Assembly: GCA_007753675.1 (NCBI GenBank)
Contig: CP036432.1
Span: forward strand, 8,744,233 to 8,808,232
Direction of reading: 5' to 3'
DNA: 64,000 nucleotides
Source of the DNA: Stieleria magnilauensis
GTDB taxonomy: Bacteria > Planctomycetota > Planctomycetia > Pirellulales > Pirellulaceae
Numbering within the stretch: the first letter of the stretch is position 1; the number at the start of each line of letters is the position of its first letter. This document shows, piece by piece, positions 1 to 8,535 of this stretch. The notes below the pieces were generated by a model that had not been told where the DNA came from, did not search any database, and worked only from the letters and a program-made list of their open reading frames with translations. Made by a program: the position numbers and the translations under genes.

Positions 1-45
1 TTGTGCGGATTCTGGCGGCTCATTGCGAGAGCAATCCGACGACAC

Positions 46-84
46 AAAAAAAGCCCGGGTTCCCTGCTGTCAGGAAACCCGAGC
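46..84 (-). terminator. Rho-independent terminator of ilvC
   Basis: Read on the minus strand, a GC-rich hairpin (stems at 71-84 and 53-66, 4-nt loop at 67-70) is followed directly by seven T residues (complement of 46-52). It lies downstream of ilvC and is the natural end of the ilvN-ilvC transcript. Confidence 0.8.
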
Positions 85-128
85 CGTTGTCATCGTCCGG
101 TGCAGCAGGCCCTTCAGGGGGTAACGCT

Positions 129-248
129 GCGAAGCATTTTCCCCTGCGTTTTGCGAGACGATAGCGGCAGGGCGCAAGCCCTCCGGTCCCTCATCGTTCC
201 CGAAACACCGGAGGGCTCGCGCCCTACCGCTAAAAAATGCTTCACCGC
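129..248. repeat. REP-like palindromic intergenic repeat, copy 1
   Basis: Two 26-base arms (162-187 and 207-232) are near-perfect inverted repeats, nested in outer arms GCGAAGCATTTT and AAAATGCTTC. A second copy of the whole unit lies at 37082-37200. It sits between ilvC and its terminator. It has no coding potential and is probably a dispersed planctomycete palindrome. Confidence 0.8.
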
Positions 249-276
249 GATGCCCCGTCGGGGCCTGGGCCGATGA

Positions 277-1284
277 TCAGGAGACTTCTTTTTCTTCGAT
301 CCAGGACATCATTTTTCGCAGCCCACGTCCGATCTGCTCGACACCGTGGTCTCGTTCGCGTCGTCGGGTGGCTTTGAAGAACGCGGCGCCGCCACGGTTT
401 TCCAGGATCCAGTTGCGGGCGAAGGTGCCGTTTTGAATCTCTTCCAAGACGCGTTTCATCTCGGCCTTGGTTTCGTCGGTGATGATGCGGGGACCGGTGA
501 CGTAATCGCCGTACTCGGCCGTGTTGCTGATGCTGTAACGCATGTAGCTGAGTCCGCCCTGGTACAGAAGGTCGACGATCAGTTTCAGCTCGTGCATGCA
601 CTCGAAGTACGCCATCTCGGGCTGATAACCGGCTTCGACGAGGGTTTCAAAACCGGCCTTGACCAGTTCGCTGACGCCGCCGCAGAGCACGACTTGTTCG
701 CCGAACAGGTCCGTTTCGGTCTCTTCCATGAACGAGGTCTCGATCACACCGCCTCGCGTTCCGCCGATCCCCTTGGCGTAGGCCAAACCGATTTGCTTAG
801 TGGTTTCCGACGCGTCTTCGCCCAACGCGATCAACGCCGGGACGCCGCCGCCTTTTTCATATTCGCTGCGGACCAGGTGACCGGGGCCCTTGGGTGCGAC
901 CAGCAGCGTGTCGATTCCTTTGGGAGGAGCGATCTGCCCGAAGTGGATGTTGAATCCGTGCGAACACATCAGCACGTTGCCTTTGGAAAGGTTCGGCAGA
1001 ATGGCGTCGCGGTAGACATCGGCCTGCACTTCGTCGGGCAGCAGAATGTTGATCACGTCCGCTTCTTTGGTGGCGTCCGCGATCGATTTGGGCTCAAAGC
1101 CGTGGGAAACGGCCAGGTCGTAATTGGCCGAACCGGGGCGTTGGCCGATGATGACATTGACGCCGCTGTCACGCAGGTTCTGTGCCTGGGCGTGGCCTTG
1201 GGATCCGTAGCCGAGGATCGCGACCGTTTTGCCTTTGAGGTGCGAAAGGTCGGCGTCGTTGTCGTAGTAAATGGTGGCTGCCAT
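277..1284 (-). CDS. ilvC: Ketol-acid reductoisomerase (NADP+)
   Basis: IlvC converts acetolactate or acetohydroxybutyrate to the dihydroxy acids of valine, leucine and isoleucine synthesis, in the cytoplasm with NADPH and Mg2+. The product is 335 aa, the usual length of class I enzymes (about 330-340). The Rossmann motif GYGSQGHAQAQNLRDSG is near residue 25, and the Mg-binding region with ETDLFGEQ is in the C-terminal knotted domain. The open frame extends 71 codons further upstream, but that extension is low-complexity and overlaps the ilvN end; the ATG at 1284 begins MAATIYYD, the family start. It is transcribed with ilvN, 58 bp upstream. Confidence 0.97.
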   Translation of the reverse strand: MAATIYYDNDADLSHLKGKTVAILGYGSQGHAQAQNLRDSGVNVIIGQRPGSANYDLAVSHGFEPKSIADATKEADVINILLPDEVQADVYRDAILPNLSKGNVLMCSHGFNIHFGQIAPPKGIDTLLVAPKGPGHLVRSEYEKGGGVPALIALGEDASETTKQIGLAYAKGIGGTRGGVIETSFMEETETDLFGEQVVLCGGVSELVKAGFETLVEAGYQPEMAYFECMHELKLIVDLLYQGGLSYMRYSISNTAEYGDYVTGPRIITDETKAEMKRVLEEIQNGTFARNWILENRGGAAFFKATRRRERDHGVEQIGRGLRKMMSWIEEKEVS

Positions 1285-1342
1285 GATGAAATGGTCTCGA
1301 GGTGATTGGAAAGGTGGTAGGGAAGGAATTCCGAGGGAGAAA

Positions 1343-1879
1343 TCAGGCGGTCGCCTTGGCGGCTTCGTCAGCGATGGAGATGTCCGAATCGCTGCGTACC
1401 ATCGCGACGCGGCCCGTTCGCACCAACTCGGTGATCCCGTAGGGGCGGACGCGTTCGATGAACGCCTGGACTTTGTTCTCTCGGCCACTGATCTCAATCA
1501 TCAGCTCTTCCGGCCCGACATCGACGATGCGTCCGCGAAAGATATCGACCAGCTCACGAATTTCGGCCCGCTTGGGCCCCGAAGGGGCTTGGACCTTCAA
1601 CAGCAAAAGATCCCGTTCGACGAAATCGCGACTGCTGACATCGATGACACGGACGACCGTGACAATCTTCTCCAACTGCTTGCGTACTTGCTCCAGCACT
1701 CGATCGTCGCCGACGACGACAAAAGTCATGCGAGAGAGCGTTTTGTTTTCGGTTTCACCGACTGCGAGCGAGTCGATGTTGAAGCCACGCGAGGCAAGCA
1801 TCCCAGAAATATGGGCGAGTACCCCGGGAACGTTCTGGACCAGTGCGGAGAGAACGTGTCGCTGAGTGGGGCTGGGCAT
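1343..1879 (-). CDS. ilvN: Acetolactate synthase, regulatory (small) subunit
   Basis: This is the regulatory subunit that binds valine and activates the catalytic subunit of acetohydroxyacid synthase. The product is 178 aa, matching the long IlvN/IlvH form. The N-terminal ACT domain (residues 5-75) contains NVPGVLAHISGMLASRGFNIDSLAVG, the signature of the family, and a second ALS-type ACT-like domain fills residues 85-165. I chose the ATG at 1879 (MPSPTQRHVLSALV) over a 37-codon upstream extension with no family similarity. It is the first gene of an ilvN-ilvC unit; the catalytic subunit is not in this window. Confidence 0.95.
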   Translation of the reverse strand: MPSPTQRHVLSALVQNVPGVLAHISGMLASRGFNIDSLAVGETENKTLSRMTFVVVGDDRVLEQVRKQLEKIVTVVRVIDVSSRDFVERDLLLLKVQAPSGPKRAEIRELVDIFRGRIVDVGPEELMIEISGRENKVQAFIERVRPYGITELVRTGRVAMVRSDSDISIADEAAKATA

Positions 1880-2201
1880 CAGTCCGGTTTTGACCGTGAA
1901 AGGGAAAGAAAGTCCTGAAATTTGAGCCCGGTAGGATAATTTTGAGAGGTCAGACCAGCAAGGGCCTGATCCCCAGCCCTCCCCGTGCACCTTGCACCCG
2001 GGTAGAGGGGAGCCGCTGTTTGAGCAGACAAAAGCGGGTCAAACGCGGGAAATCAATACTGCACCGCGTACACGTTGGGGGTGCCAGTGAGGCGTTCGTT
2101 CAGCGGTTTCCACAGGGAGTTTCGCTTCGGGAGATCCACACCGGGATCCCAACAGCTCTTAGAATCTGGTGGATTGGTCCTTGTTTCCGTGGAGAAATCT
2201 G
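1880..2201. other. Divergent intergenic region
   Basis: 322 bp lie between the divergently transcribed ilvN and the amidase gene. It should hold both promoters. I see no RNA gene, clear -35/-10 pair or attenuator-like leader peptide. Confidence 0.5.
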
Positions 2202-3563
2202 ATGGGTTTGAATCGTTTCCCGCTGGTCTTGTTGGTCGCGCTGGCCTTGCTGGGATCCACGCTATCGGCAGCCGAGGACGCGACGGCGGAAGGTTGGATG
2301 AGCTTGGCCCCACGGGAGGAGATCCAACCGATCTTTCAAACGTCGCCCTCCGCCGACGGGGACCCGGCCGGGCTGGAACTCATCATCCGAGCGGACGATC
2401 GCCAGGGGCTCAGCGGGCATTGGCGACGCAGCGTCCCCGTCGTCGGCGGTCGGCACTACCAATTCTCGGTGCTGAGAAAAACCGACGGGATCGAACACCC
2501 CCGCCGCTCCGCGATCGCACGAGTGCTGTGGCGTGACCCAAACGGCCAAAAAGTCAAACATGCCGCGCCGGCCATCGACGCCTTTCGCCGAGGGATTCGG
2601 CCACAGTCGGAACCGGAGTTTCCCGCGGTGGTGGGAACACGTGACGGCTGGGACGAACTGGCGGGCGTCTATCTGGCACCGCCCGACGCAACCACGGCGA
2701 CGATCGAACTGCATTTTCGGTGGGGCGATCCGCATTCGTCGGTCCGTTGGAAGCAGGCTCGGCTGGAAACGGCACCGGCTCCGCCGAAGAACCTGGTTCG
2801 CCTGGCGACCATCCACTACCAACCACGCGGCGGCGAAACCTCGATGGACAAATGCCGCCAGTTCGCGCCGTTGATCGAACAAGCCGCCAAGCAAGACGCC
2901 GACCTGGTCGTGCTACCGGAAACCTTGACCTACTACGGCACGAAGGGAACCTATGCCGACGCTGCCGAGCCGATCCCCGGACCGTCGACGGACTACTTTG
3001 CCGAACTGGCCAAGCAACATGACCTGTACATTGTCGCCGGACTGCTCGAACGCGACGGGCATTTGATTTACAACGTCGCCGTCCTGTTGGGCCCCGACGG
3101 TAACATCGTCGGCAAGTACCGAAAGGTCTGCTTGCCCCGCAGCGAAATCGAAGGCGGCATCATGCCCGGAAACGAATACCCGGTCTTCTCGACCCGCTTC
3201 GGCAAGGTCGGCATGATGGTCTGCTACGACGGCTTCTTTCCCGAAGTCGCGCGGGAACTGGCCAACAACGGCGCTGACGTCATCGCCTGGCCGGTTTGGG
3301 GATGCAATCCACTGTTGGCCCAAGCGCGGGCGTGTGAAAACCACGTCTACCTGGTCAGCAGCACGTACACCAAGTCGACCGACAACTGGATTCGATCAGC
3401 GATCTACGGACTCGACGGCACCGCCCTGGCCGCCGCCGACGAGTTCGGAACGATCGCGATTGCCGAAGTCGACTTGAATCAGACGCATCATTGGCATTCC
3501 CTCGGCGATTTCAAAGCCCAGCTTCCCGCCCACCGACCGGTGGCGGTTCGGCCTGTCGATTAA
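2202..3563 (+). CDS. Secreted carbon-nitrogen hydrolase (nitrilase superfamily)
   Basis: The 453-aa protein starts at ATG 2202, seven bases after a GGAG Shine-Dalgarno. A signal peptide (MGLNRFPLVLLVALALLG) predicts export. Residues about 25-195 form a beta-rich N-terminal region probably used for binding. The nitrilase domain (about 205-440) has the full Glu-Lys-Cys triad: E in VVLPETLTYYG, K in GKYRKVCLP and C in MMVCYDGFFPE. Members hydrolyse amides or nitriles; the substrate cannot be read from sequence. Planctomycete paralogues with this layout are common. Confidence 0.88.
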   Translation: MGLNRFPLVLLVALALLGSTLSAAEDATAEGWMSLAPREEIQPIFQTSPSADGDPAGLELIIRADDRQGLSGHWRRSVPVVGGRHYQFSVLRKTDGIEHPRRSAIARVLWRDPNGQKVKHAAPAIDAFRRGIRPQSEPEFPAVVGTRDGWDELAGVYLAPPDATTATIELHFRWGDPHSSVRWKQARLETAPAPPKNLVRLATIHYQPRGGETSMDKCRQFAPLIEQAAKQDADLVVLPETLTYYGTKGTYADAAEPIPGPSTDYFAELAKQHDLYIVAGLLERDGHLIYNVAVLLGPDGNIVGKYRKVCLPRSEIEGGIMPGNEYPVFSTRFGKVGMMVCYDGFFPEVARELANNGADVIAWPVWGCNPLLAQARACENHVYLVSSTYTKSTDNWIRSAIYGLDGTALAAADEFGTIAIAEVDLNQTHHWHSLGDFKAQLPAHRPVAVRPVD

Positions 3564-3643
3564 AGCCCTACACCACTCAGTTAAGCGTGGCTTCCTTAGT
3601 TGAGGGCCCGTAGGCTCGCGATAAACGGCTGCCTACTAGAGCT

Positions 3644-4192
3644 TCACTCCACACGTTGCATCCAAGCCTCGTTGCCGATCACTTCACTGATAAACATTTG
3701 CTGCGCGACCAGAATTGATTGATGCAGCTGTTCCGCGGTCGCCTTGCCGGCTTCGTTTTCCACCGTCAGTGTGCCGGTCGCGTCACGCAAGAACTCCACC
3801 TTGTAACCGCGATGAAAGGCTTGGCGGGCGGTCGTGTCACAGCACATGTGGGTCATGTATCCGGCGATGCTGATCGTGTCGGCAGCTGTTTTCTTCAGCC
3901 AATCCTCCAGCTCGGTTCCGGTAAACGATCCGGGCCATTGCTTGTCGATCAGCACATCGCGGGGGCGCGATTGGACGTCGGGGTGCAATTGCCACATCTC
4001 TGAATCCTTGCGAAAAATCGGTGATTCGGGATCGGCTTGGTGGTGGCGAATGACGGCGGTGGGCACGCCCGCTTCGGCCGCTCGATCCATCACCTCCAGA
4101 ATGCGTTCGAGGTGTCCGGCGGGATGAGAAATCGGCAGTGCTCCGTCGAAATACTCACGTTGAACATCGATCACCAATAACGCTCGGGACAT
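3644..4192 (-). CDS. Isochorismatase-family cysteine hydrolase
   Basis: The 182-aa cytoplasmic protein has the fold and length of small isochorismatase-like hydrolases (nicotinamidase, N-carbamoylsarcosine amidase and relatives). The catalytic triad is visible: D in LLVIDVQREYF, K in VLIDKQWPGSF and C in GYMTHMCCDTTAR, preceded by the family cis-peptide region. The second Cys beside the nucleophile is common in the family. The substrate is unknown. It converges with the upstream amidase gene; 80 bp separate the stop codons and no clear terminator was found there. Confidence 0.9.
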   Translation of the reverse strand: MSRALLVIDVQREYFDGALPISHPAGHLERILEVMDRAAEAGVPTAVIRHHQADPESPIFRKDSEMWQLHPDVQSRPRDVLIDKQWPGSFTGTELEDWLKKTAADTISIAGYMTHMCCDTTARQAFHRGYKVEFLRDATGTLTVENEAGKATAEQLHQSILVAQQMFISEVIGNEAWMQRVE

Positions 4193-4294
4193 GCAGCGGT
4201 CTCCTGACAGGTTCTACGGTAGAAGGAGTGTCTAATGTAGGCGTTCGATGCGTTCTCGGGGGCATTGCAATGCTGCCCCCCGACCACGCTCCAC

Positions 4295-4331
4295 AAAAAA
4301 ACCTCGCCGTTGCCAATGGGCAACGACGAGG
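4295..4331 (-). terminator. Rho-independent terminator
   Basis: On the minus strand a 13-bp stem with one mismatch (319-331 against 302-314 of the 4000 block) and a 4-nt loop is followed by seven T residues (complement of 4295-4301). It follows the Cys-rich secreted protein gene. Confidence 0.85.
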
Positions 4332-4364
4332 CAATGGAACCAACCGGGAGTTTCGATTGGGCAA

Positions 4365-5021
4365 TCACTCGGCGACGGGTGCCGGCGGGGCCGCCGGCGG
4401 TGTCGGCAAAGCTTCTGACGGAGACCGATAATAGTCCGCCGCATCGACGGGTAGCTCGACGGGTAGCTCGACGGGTGCATCCACCGCGGGCTCAGCGACC
4501 GGTGCCGGCAGCACCGATGCTTGGCTAGGCTGCAATGCCAGCGGGGCGGCGGCACATCCGCTATCGCAGCCCGTTCCGCCCCCACAGGCACCTGCACACG
4601 AACCGGGGCAGCAGCCGCAGCGATCCTTCTTTTCCGCCGTCCAGGTGTACTCGCAGGCGGGGCACTTGTACTTTTCAGTCTTCAGCACGCAGACCTTGCG
4701 GACACGGGCTCCGTTGTGCACACACGCGGTACAGCCGAGTCCGTCGCAGGCGGTGCACGACGCACAGGCAGCTTTCTTGGCTTTCTGCCACGGAAAGACA
4801 ACTCGTGGAATACAGATCGCTTTGGATTCGACGGTGAAACACGTCTTTTCCTCTTCGACCTGTTCGGCATCGAGTTTGCAAACATGGTCGCACACGGGGC
4901 AGCACGCACAGCCGGTTTGATCGAGCAGTTTACCGCCGAGGGCAAACGCACTGTGGCAATCGAGCAGACAGAGCGCGGCGGTCAGCAACAGGGCGGCCTG
5001 AATGTTTTTTTGAATGGACAT
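4365..5021 (-). CDS. Cys-rich secreted protein of unknown function
   Basis: The 218-aa product starts at ATG 5021, preceded by AAGAAG. A signal peptide covers about residues 1-27. The body has many paired cysteines (CACCPVC, CASCTACDGLGCTAC, CGCCPGSCAGACGGG), suggesting metal binding or disulfide stabilisation outside the cytoplasm. The C-terminal quarter is rich in Pro, Ala and Val with short VELPVELPV repeats, giving a visible 12-bp repeat in DNA near 4447-4480. Similar Cys-rich exported proteins occur in Rhodopirellula, but I know no assigned role. It is followed by its own terminator and may be monocistronic. Confidence 0.75.
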   Translation of the reverse strand: MSIQKNIQAALLLTAALCLLDCHSAFALGGKLLDQTGCACCPVCDHVCKLDAEQVEEEKTCFTVESKAICIPRVVFPWQKAKKAACASCTACDGLGCTACVHNGARVRKVCVLKTEKYKCPACEYTWTAEKKDRCGCCPGSCAGACGGGTGCDSGCAAAPLALQPSQASVLPAPVAEPAVDAPVELPVELPVDAADYYRSPSEALPTPPAAPPAPVAE

Positions 5022-5087
5022 GACTTCTTCTTGAAATGGAGTGGTTTGTGAAAACACCCGTTGGGGCGTCTGACATTGAACGGATCG

Positions 5088-6668
5088 TTAGAAGTCGATC
5101 ATGTAGCGGAAACCGAGGATGCTGAAGTCGCCATCGATCCCGGCGGCCAGCGGCACGGCCGAGCGACCTTGGCCGGCATTCTCGATTTCACCCATCACCA
5201 TGTTGGCTTGGATCTTGGAGTACGCGGTCCAGTACCAGTTCAGACCGGCCGTCAACGCATACCCTTGTCCGCCGCGGATATCGGAATCAGACAAATCCAG
5301 GTAGTCCGCACGCAGCCCCATGCCCAACGCACCCCAACCCCTCCCGGTGCCGCCGGTGCAGCGATCGACGACGAAGAAGTTTTCGAAGGGTTTGACGCGA
5401 TCGATCGTTCCCGAACTTCGCTTCAGCGGAATGTGCTCTCCGGTCAGGAAGTAGTGCGCGAACAGGTAGCCGCCATGGAATGTCAGGTTGCTGCCGTTGA
5501 ACCCGCCCAACGCGTCACGCTGCATCCAGGTGGTGAAGTACTCACCGGTGATCTGAAGCGCGCCGATGTTCAACATCGACTCAAAGGCAAGTTGTTGGTA
5601 GCCCTCGGCACCGAGGATCCGCCCGGTGTCCCACCATCGCGAATCGCTTCGCGCCAACGGTCGCGTTCGAAAACGTCCTTCGTTGGCGTTTTGGTCATTG
5701 TCCAATTGGCCGTCGCCATCGGTTTGGTTGACCGACCCGGCGATCCCCCAGTGCCAATAGCCGCGCCCGCCACTGATTTCGTCGTACCAGGGACTGCCCG
5801 ACAGACGACCATACAAACCGCATTCGTCAAAGTCACCGCGATAGCGTCCGTCTTGGCTGATGTTTTCCAACAGAAACGCACCGTATCGCCAGTGGAGCGA
5901 TTCGTCATCGGTCAGGCCGTACATGCAAACACCCAACCGACGGGCGTCTTCGTTGAACGTTTCCACCGCCAACGGTCGTTCGGCGAACACGTTGTGACGG
6001 CTACTGTTGAGGTGATCGAGACCGATGGGTCGTTTTTGATTGCCGATCAACAGGGTTTGGTTGTGCGGAAGCTCATTGAACCCGAAATAAACGTCCTTGA
6101 TCTCCGCCGAACTGGGATTGTTGAAGTCGATCTGGATGCGGTACTCCATGTTGCCGGGCACGTCGCCGGTCCAGGTCAGACGAATCCGACGGAAGTCCCA
6201 ACGGTCTTCCGGATCGTCCGTCGGATCACCCGTCTCCAATTCGTTGATCCCCGCATCGCTGTCGAGGAAGTTCCAATTGTCCAGGTGAATCCGTCCGTTG
6301 AGCTTGTACGACGGCTTCTTCTTTTTGGCGTCGGAGTCGCTCTTCAGCTTGTCTTGGTACTTTTCCCACGACGACTCCAAATCGCCGACGCGGCCGAGCA
6401 ACTTTTCGTAGTCCTTCAAGGGAACGGTTCCGCCGTCGACAACCGCATCGGATGCGGACGGCTCGACCCCCGAATCAATCAGCCCGGCATCATCGAGCGG
6501 ATTCAATCGGGCGGTTTGATAGACCGGCGCCGCGTGGTCGGCCGGCATGCCGAAAAAAGTATCGTCGGCAAAAGTGTTGTCGGCGTTGACCGCCGCAGTG
6601 CCGAAGCACGTTGCCAGCGCCAGCGCGAGCGAGAATCGCCGCGAGCGCGCACCATGAGTCTTTTTCAT
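5088..6668 (-). CDS. OprP/OprO-type outer-membrane porin
   Basis: The 526-aa protein has a signal peptide (residues 1-30), a short coiled-coil-like segment (LKDYEKLLGRVGDLESSWEKYQDKL, about 85-108), then a long beta-barrel domain with alternating aromatic strands: DRWDFRRIRLTWTGDVPGNMEYRIQIDFNN and a C-terminal LGFRYMIDF ending in Phe. This matches the phosphate-selective porin O/P family that is abundant in planctomycetes. The coiled coil probably anchors it to the cell wall or trimerises it. The true ligand is unknown. A 548-aa open frame on the opposite strand is a codon-bias shadow. Confidence 0.85.
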   Translation of the reverse strand: MKKTHGARSRRFSLALALATCFGTAAVNADNTFADDTFFGMPADHAAPVYQTARLNPLDDAGLIDSGVEPSASDAVVDGGTVPLKDYEKLLGRVGDLESSWEKYQDKLKSDSDAKKKKPSYKLNGRIHLDNWNFLDSDAGINELETGDPTDDPEDRWDFRRIRLTWTGDVPGNMEYRIQIDFNNPSSAEIKDVYFGFNELPHNQTLLIGNQKRPIGLDHLNSSRHNVFAERPLAVETFNEDARRLGVCMYGLTDDESLHWRYGAFLLENISQDGRYRGDFDECGLYGRLSGSPWYDEISGGRGYWHWGIAGSVNQTDGDGQLDNDQNANEGRFRTRPLARSDSRWWDTGRILGAEGYQQLAFESMLNIGALQITGEYFTTWMQRDALGGFNGSNLTFHGGYLFAHYFLTGEHIPLKRSSGTIDRVKPFENFFVVDRCTGGTGRGWGALGMGLRADYLDLSDSDIRGGQGYALTAGLNWYWTAYSKIQANMVMGEIENAGQGRSAVPLAAGIDGDFSILGFRYMIDF

Positions 6669-7021
6669 CGCTTCGTTGTCGTCCGTGAACAGTCGCGACG
6701 AGCGTGAGGTACCGATCCATCAGTACCTGATTAGCCACTCGTCCTAAGTTGATGGGAGCAGGCTCGGGAAACGCCCCTCTCCCAGTTCAGCCATCGTCGC
6801 GTGCGGCATGAAACAATGCGTCGGTGTACATAGTTTTGCCGCTAACACGGATCCCCCACTCTGACGACGCGTTCGACCGTTGTTTGCCGATCAATTCGCA
6901 ACACCGTCACCATCGATACACCTTGACTCGATTCGCCGTCCCGTTCCCCCGAATCGTTGCAGCTTTCCTGCCATTGGCCCGACCATGAAGATCGCGTGAA
7001 GCACAGATGAAGAACCGGTGA
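6669..7021. other. Intergenic region upstream of porin gene
   Basis: 353 bp hold no convincing open frame. It lies upstream of the porin gene and downstream of the 141-aa hypothetical gene, so it should contain the porin promoter; no consensus sites are clear. Confidence 0.4.
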
Positions 7022-7447
7022 TCACGACGCGATCAGCGCGAGGTAGCGAATCAATCGATCCGGTGACTCAGAATCCGTGTTGTCCAACGCAATCGTCAAC
7101 AATTCGCCTGCCGATTTCCGCCGCTGCGGCTCGCCGACTGCCGCGGCTTCAAGCCGGCGGATCATCTCTTCACAGACCGCTTGGGTGTAAGCGGATCGCG
7201 AGGTGGATCCGTTTTTGATCGCCCGCAGCGCCCCGACCACCGCGGAATCGTTGAGCGCGGCCTCTCGTTCAGCGATGCTGAGCACGGCTTCGATCAGCAG
7301 TTGGGGGACATCGACACCGTCCGTCGGACGTCGATTCACGTCGCTTGGGGCGGTCGGCCGGTCGTGACCGCGACCGGCCAAATTTCGGCGGCGACGGCGG
7401 CGATCAGCGGCCTTGAGATTGGATCGTAACTTCGGTGATTTCGGCAT
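7022..7447 (-). CDS. Conserved-looking hypothetical protein
   Basis: The 141-aa product begins at ATG 7447 with a strongly basic N-terminus (residues 1-45, many Arg) followed by a helical segment PQLLIEAVLSIAEREAALND and a C-terminal helical region ending LIRYLALIAS. It has no signal peptide, no membrane span and no motif I recognise. The basic tail could bind nucleic acid, but this is only inference. The frame stays open 70 codons upstream; that part has unlike composition, so I prefer the internal ATG. It is divergent from the ABC exporter genes. Confidence 0.5.
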   Translation of the reverse strand: MPKSPKLRSNLKAADRRRRRRNLAGRGHDRPTAPSDVNRRPTDGVDVPQLLIEAVLSIAEREAALNDSAVVGALRAIKNGSTSRSAYTQAVCEEMIRRLEAAAVGEPQRRKSAGELLTIALDNTDSESPDRLIRYLALIAS

Positions 7448-7725
7448 GGAACGGCGCCGCCGGCGACGACAGGAAGATGCTGCAGGTTCATCAGTAGTAA
7501 TAGGTAACGCGTCAAGTGCGAGTGTAATCCGTCGACCGGTCAGAAGAAAACTCGCGCGTCTGTCGCAGACGCCCCCCCATAAGCGTTGCCGTTTCTGTCG
7601 GTTGTGCCGCGGAGGATGAGTCGATCCCATCGTGGTGCCGCGGGATTTGAAACACACGGACCATTCAATGAGCTAGCTTCGAGAAGCCATTTCAGACAGA
7701 CCGCACCTTGGGCCCGCTTTTTCGC

Positions 7726-8535
7726 ATGATCCACGTTCAACATCTGACCAAGACGTATGAGGATCTCCAGCGTGGCCGGTTCGTGGCCGTTGACGGCATC
7801 TCGTTTTCGGTGCAAAAGGGCGAGATTTTTGGTTTGCTGGGGCCGAACGGGGCGGGCAAAACCACGGTGCTGCGGATCTTGAGCACGGTGCTCGAACCGA
7901 CCGAAGGCATCGCCACCGTCGCCGGGTATGACGTGGTTCGCGATTCGGCCGAAGTCCGGCGGCACATCGGGTTCGTCAGCAACAACACGGCCATCTACGA
8001 CCGCATGACCGCCTGGGAGATGGTGGAGTATTTCGGGCGACTTCACGGGATGAAGTCCACCACATTAAAAAAACGTTTGGAAGACCTGTTTGATCAATTG
8101 CGAATGAACGACTTTCGCGATGTCCCCGGCGGCAAGATGTCCACGGGGATGAAGCAAAAGGTTTCGATCGCACGGGCGATGATTCACGACCCGCCCGTGC
8201 TGGTGTTTGACGAAGCGACGTTGGGCTTGGATGTGCTGGTCGCCCGCAATCTGCTGGGCGTGATTCGATCGCTGCGTGAAGCCGGCAAGTGCCTGATCTT
8301 CTCGACGCACATCATGAGTGAAGTGGAACGGTTGTGCGATCGGATTGCGATCATGTATTGCGGCAAGATTCTCGACAGCGGCACCCTCGAAGAACTTCGA
8401 GACCGCCATCGCGAAGATGACTTTGAAGAGCTGTTCTTTGGGTTGCTCAGCCAACACGAACAAGAGATGCGCGTCGGCGGACGAATCGGTCATGCGTCGG
8501 CGGCCAACCATGGGGTGGGAGAACAACTGGTATGA
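7726..8535 (+). CDS. ABC transporter ATP-binding protein, NatA-like
   Basis: The 269-aa ATPase subunit has Walker A GPNGAGKTT (about residue 42), signature MSTGMKQKVSIAR (about 141), Walker B VLVFDEATLGLD and switch His in FSTHIMSEVE. The sequence is of the NatA/ABC-2 drug-or-ion export type. The ATG at 7726 is preferred to a TTG six codons upstream. Its stop overlaps the start of the permease gene by ATGA, so the two are translationally coupled and should form one exporter. Confidence 0.92.
   Translation: MIHVQHLTKTYEDLQRGRFVAVDGISFSVQKGEIFGLLGPNGAGKTTVLRILSTVLEPTEGIATVAGYDVVRDSAEVRRHIGFVSNNTAIYDRMTAWEMVEYFGRLHGMKSTTLKKRLEDLFDQLRMNDFRDVPGGKMSTGMKQKVSIARAMIHDPPVLVFDEATLGLDVLVARNLLGVIRSLREAGKCLIFSTHIMSEVERLCDRIAIMYCGKILDSGTLEELRDRHREDDFEELFFGLLSQHEQEMRVGGRIGHASAANHGVGEQLV

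Noticed and set aside
5061..6707. 548-codon open frame opposite the porin gene
   Set aside because: High-GC codon bias keeps the antisense frame open; the minus strand encodes a clear porin with signal peptide.
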